Shown: positions 61,510-64,000 of the stretch, in pieces | How positions within the stretch are numbered: position 1 is the first letter of the stretch | How the letters are laid out: the number at the start of each line of letters is the position of its first letter | NCBI RefSeq assembly: GCF_000350225.1 | Contig: NW_005179132.1 | Location: 47,403 to 111,402, forward strand | DNA from: Chondrus crispus | Lineage: Eukaryota > Rhodophyta > Florideophyceae > Gigartinales > Gigartinaceae | Direction of reading: 5' to 3' | Length of the DNA: 64,000 nt | The notes under the pieces: model-generated | The model's database searches: none | Seen by the model: the letters and a program-made list of their open reading frames with translations, nothing else | What the model was told of the DNA's origin: nothing | Translations under genes and position numbers: made by a program

Positions 61510-62059
61510 CCAGGCTCTTGAGCTTTTGTACCCTTCACAGCAAGACTTGTTCAATCTAATGCAATTTCCGAAACTTCTATTAACATGGAAGGCGTTTAAG
61601 AAGGGCAGGCGGACCGTGCCAATGTTTTAAGGTATCTCTATTCAACGTACAACAGACTACTACACCTGCGGAGAGATTTGATGCTGCACATCTTGGTAGA
61701 GAGCAACTTTCATGTCAGCTTATTCCAGATTAACAACATGAGTGCACAGTGTATTTGGACTTCTTCGTGTGGTCAGAGAGTATGAGGTTATGAATGAGTT
61801 CGGATCTACCGTTCTTCTGAACGCCGGACTGCAACAGAATATTCTGTATTCTCTTGACAAGGACATGATACAAGAAGTAAAATCGACTGCATTGGTTCTA
61901 ATGATCCTGCCACTGCAGGATGGCCAGCAGATCGAATGTGCATCTCTTAATCCATAGATCCTGGGTCTTCTGCCGGACAGTTAGCGGTCCTCGTGCGCAC
62001 TTTTATTTGAGATTCCATGTTCCAGGCTTCTAGACTGCCACGAGGTTGTGTCAACGTCG
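61510..62059. other. Spacer between NTAQ1 and F-box pseudogene
   Basis: About 550 bases. A 71-codon plus-strand frame at 61742-61957 begins with GTG and has no recognisable feature. Given the F-box relic downstream on the other strand, part of this may be further decayed F-box/LRR sequence. Confidence 0.35.
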
Positions 62060-62547
62060 TCATGGCGAGCCTTCCAAGCACTGAATATAGCCGGGGTTTG
62101 CGACCGGACTGTACGTAAGGCGACTTATCCTTGAATAATTGAGGTTTTCGTGAGTCCGAATGATCCTTAGCGTTGCGCTGACGTTCGCAGCAGTTCCCTC
62201 AAACTTGTATTTTGATGTGCGGGGACTGAGAAGTGAAACGCAGCAAGAGACATAGGGCAGCGACCATTCCCTCACGAGCTTGCGTCGTAATTGAATGTAC
62301 TTCACCATCTGTGCTGCTATAACCCCAACCGAGCAAAGCACGTCTTTCATTGAGAGACATACTGTACCTTCCGAAAATCAGGCATGCGGGCCGTGAACAC
62401 ATGCAGTTCTGCCAGCAGTGGGTGTTCGCAGGTCAGCACCTCAACATCAGCTTTGTTGAACGATGCACCACGAGACGTGGCCTGTCCCAGCTGGTTTGGG
62501 CTTGGGGGAATGGACTTGTCCAATTCTTCTAAGTCTTTTGCGGCCAT
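62060..62547 (-). pseudogene. F-box/LRR paralogue fragment, broken
   Basis: Three overlapping minus-strand frames align in order with residues of about 500-625 of the F-box protein at 7682-9769: ASFNKADVEVLTCEHPLLAE (versus RSFNAADLELLKYYHPLLTE) in the first, RALLGWGYSSTDGEVHSITT (versus LSLVGVYGSNSDEIQPITM) in the second, and NVSATLRIIRTHENLN (versus NASATLRVLRVQTNFK) in the third. At least two frame changes and loss of the F-box make it a pseudogene. It lies between NTAQ1 and the patatin gene. Confidence 0.75.
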
Positions 62548-62645
62548 GCAAGTCTATCCAACCAGCGTTTGTCTATTCTACAATCGTCCAGCAAGCGTTC
62601 GCACTTAACTCCAGCCCAAGCTTGCATTCCGTGCCCGCGCCGCCT

Positions 62646-64000
62646 CTACAACCTCGCATACGAGCGCGACGACATAGGACGCCACAGGCCATACCCGTGC
62701 AACCCTGACTTGGCCAAGGCGTTTAGCCTGTGACATAGCCTTGCAATCTTCTTCGCCCCTTCCCCGCTACCACTCGCATACTCCCTGCCAATCGTTCCCA
62801 GTCGATTCAGCACTTCCGGTCGATACTCATCTAGCAAAATCCGATCCCCTTCTACCTCCGGGTTGAGCCGAAAGTACACGTCATCCCTCTCGATCAAGTC
62901 CTCCAACGTATGATGGACGCCCTCGGTATCCGTCGCAGATTCCAGCACTGCCTGCGCCACCCGAAACGCCAAGCCGCCTCCCCATTCCCTCCTATTCTTC
63001 CCCTCCCCTTCACCTCCCGCGCCCAGCTTCTCCTCCTCGCGTCGGCTCGGCTTCGCCCCCTCTGCAGCGTCCACCTCCCTCTTCACGCTCTTCTCTGATT
63101 TCTGCAGCGCTACCTCCTCTCCGCTCTGATTAAACAGCCCTGTTCCCACTGATACAACAACGCCCAACGGTCTCCCGGGCCATAAACACCTCGCCTCATG
63201 AATCGCGACGCTGGTGGGATTATTCACAAGCACAGCCCCGTCGCAAAACACCTCCCCCGTTTCATCCGTGAACGGATCAAAATAGACTGGCGCGGCTGTC
63301 GTCGCGCGCAGCCCTTCGCTCAAGCGATGGACTCCCCCGTGCGCATACCTGGCCCTTCTCCCCTTCTCCAGCGGCAGCTGATAGTTAGCATGCAAGTAGG
63401 GCCTGGGCATCTCTACCCTCCCCTCGCTTCCCCTAATCTGCGTCGATAGCACGAAGACACGGGGGGTGCCATTTCCCGCCGCATACTCAAAAAACCTGCC
63501 TTCTCCACACTCCTTCTGATAAATATTGTTAAGCGCCCTAGTATCGTAAATGCCGCGATTCAACAGCAGCACCTTCCCTGCATGGTAAATCCCCGACGAC
63601 GTGGTCTTCCCGGGCGGCCCACCCCGCATCGTGAAAACCTCTCTCGCGCACCGTAAGTACAGCTCCTCGCACTCCTTCAACGACATGCCCAACAGGCCAA
63701 TAGCGACAGCCAAGACGCCGCCGGTACTCGTGCCTGCAATCAAGTCAAACGAGTCCCGTATGGACCTTCCCGTCAGCTCCTCGACTTGCTTGAGCACCTG
63801 CAACGACAGGACGGCTCTAGTGCCACCACCGTCCAGCGCGAGGATGCGCACGGGCCTCCTGTAGCCGGCGGCGGCGGCGACGAGCATGCCCGCGCGCGAG
63901 CGGAAGCCGCCCTGCGCAGCGGCGACGATGGCCTGGAACTCGTCGGGGCGCATGCCGGACTTGACGGCCATGCGGCGTGCGTCCTCCCGCATCGCGGGGT
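62646..64000 (-). CDS. Patatin-like phospholipase, PNPLA8/iPLA2-gamma type (5' end near or beyond window edge)
   Basis: At least 448 residues from ATG 63992; the frame is still open to the window edge, so the true start may lie outside. A patatin domain is complete: glycine-rich oxyanion box DGGGTR (about residues 54-59), nucleophile elbow GTSTG with Ser89, and the catalytic Asp in DGAVLVNNP (Asp251). The surrounding sequence (FDLIAGTSTGG, LGMSLKECEELY) most resembles calcium-independent PLA2-gamma, which releases fatty acids from membrane phospholipids in mitochondria or peroxisomes. A Lys/Glu/Gly-rich insertion at about 295-340 interrupts the C-terminal part, which ends ASGSGEGAKKIARLCHRLNA and a short tail. 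The domain identity is certain; the subfamily is a judgement. Confidence 0.92.
   Translation of the reverse strand, partial: PAMREDARRMAVKSGMRPDEFQAIVAAAQGGFRSRAGMLVAAAAGYRRPVRILALDGGGTRAVLSLQVLKQVEELTGRSIRDSFDLIAGTSTGGVLAVAIGLLGMSLKECEELYLRCAREVFTMRGGPPGKTTSSGIYHAGKVLLLNRGIYDTRALNNIYQKECGEGRFFEYAAGNGTPRVFVLSTQIRGSEGRVEMPRPYLHANYQLPLEKGRRARYAHGGVHRLSEGLRATTAAPVYFDPFTDETGEVFCDGAVLVNNPTSVAIHEARCLWPGRPLGVVVSVGTGLFNQSGEEVALQKSEKSVKREVDAAEGAKPSRREEEKLGAGGEGEGKNRREWGGGLAFRVAQAVLESATDTEGVHHTLEDLIERDDVYFRLNPEVEGDRILLDEYRPEVLNRLGTIGREYASGSGEGAKKIARLCHRLNALAKSGLHGYGLWRPMSSRSYARL

Noticed and set aside
61742-61957. 71-codon plus-strand ORF after NTAQ1
   Set aside because: GTG start, no recognisable feature; may overlap decayed F-box sequence on the other strand.

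Overview
This is nuclear eukaryotic DNA. It carries conserved eukaryotic genes (a splicing factor SF3a subunit, an F-box/LRR protein, an N-terminal glutamine amidohydrolase and a PNPLA8-type patatin phospholipase), all readable as single uninterrupted frames, set among long stretches of decayed LTR retrotransposons and palindrome-rich spacers. Compact, apparently intronless host genes separated by transposon-filled tracts would fit a red macroalga (a florideophyte such as Chondrus). That is an inference from architecture; nothing in the sequence names the species.

Layout. 0-10 kb is host sequence: a partial minus-strand gene with a possible organellar transit peptide, SF3A1, a 4.6-kb spacer with a duplicated dispersed repeat, and an F-box/LRR gene. 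11.0-26.0 kb is one Ty3/gypsy chromovirus (gypsy-A) on the minus strand: two ~620-bp LTRs, primer binding site, gag, protease and a long RT-RNaseH-integrase-chromodomain frame, then 6.3 kb of extra 3' sequence holding a 725-aa ORF on the opposite strand. 26-31 kb holds a group of unrecognised, partly broken genes. 31-37 kb holds minisatellites, short palindromes and three copies of a small zinc-finger gene family. 37.5-38.3 kb is a truncated relative of gypsy-A (gypsy-C). 38.5-39.8 kb is a hypothetical gene. 40.2-45.0 kb is a decayed Ty1/copia element with a fourth zinc-finger gene copy just upstream. 46.6-55.4 kb is a decayed plus-strand gypsy (gypsy-B), again with an antisense ORF between pol and its 3' LTR; that LTR is split by a solo gypsy-A-type LTR flanked by a 5-bp target duplication. 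57-58.4 kb is palindrome-rich and contains another gypsy-C LTR. 58.5-59.8 kb is a dead pogo-like DNA transposon. 60.8-64 kb returns to host genes: NTAQ1, a broken F-box/LRR paralogue, and the patatin.

Most interesting points: (1) a previously unnamed (to me) family of ~220-aa proteins ending in two U1-like zinc fingers of invariant spacing C-x2-C-x12-H-x5-H, present at four loci and damaged in each; (2) a homologous antisense gene kept in the 3' region of two divergent gypsy elements; (3) gypsy gag translation that appears to start inside the last bases of the LTR, next to a conserved terminal hairpin, and to read through the primer binding site as codons, in two diverged elements.

Limits: everything was read by eye. 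Homology statements rest on visible motifs and hand alignment; LTR limits other than gypsy-A and the solo LTR are approximate; introns cannot be excluded for the unrecognised genes.
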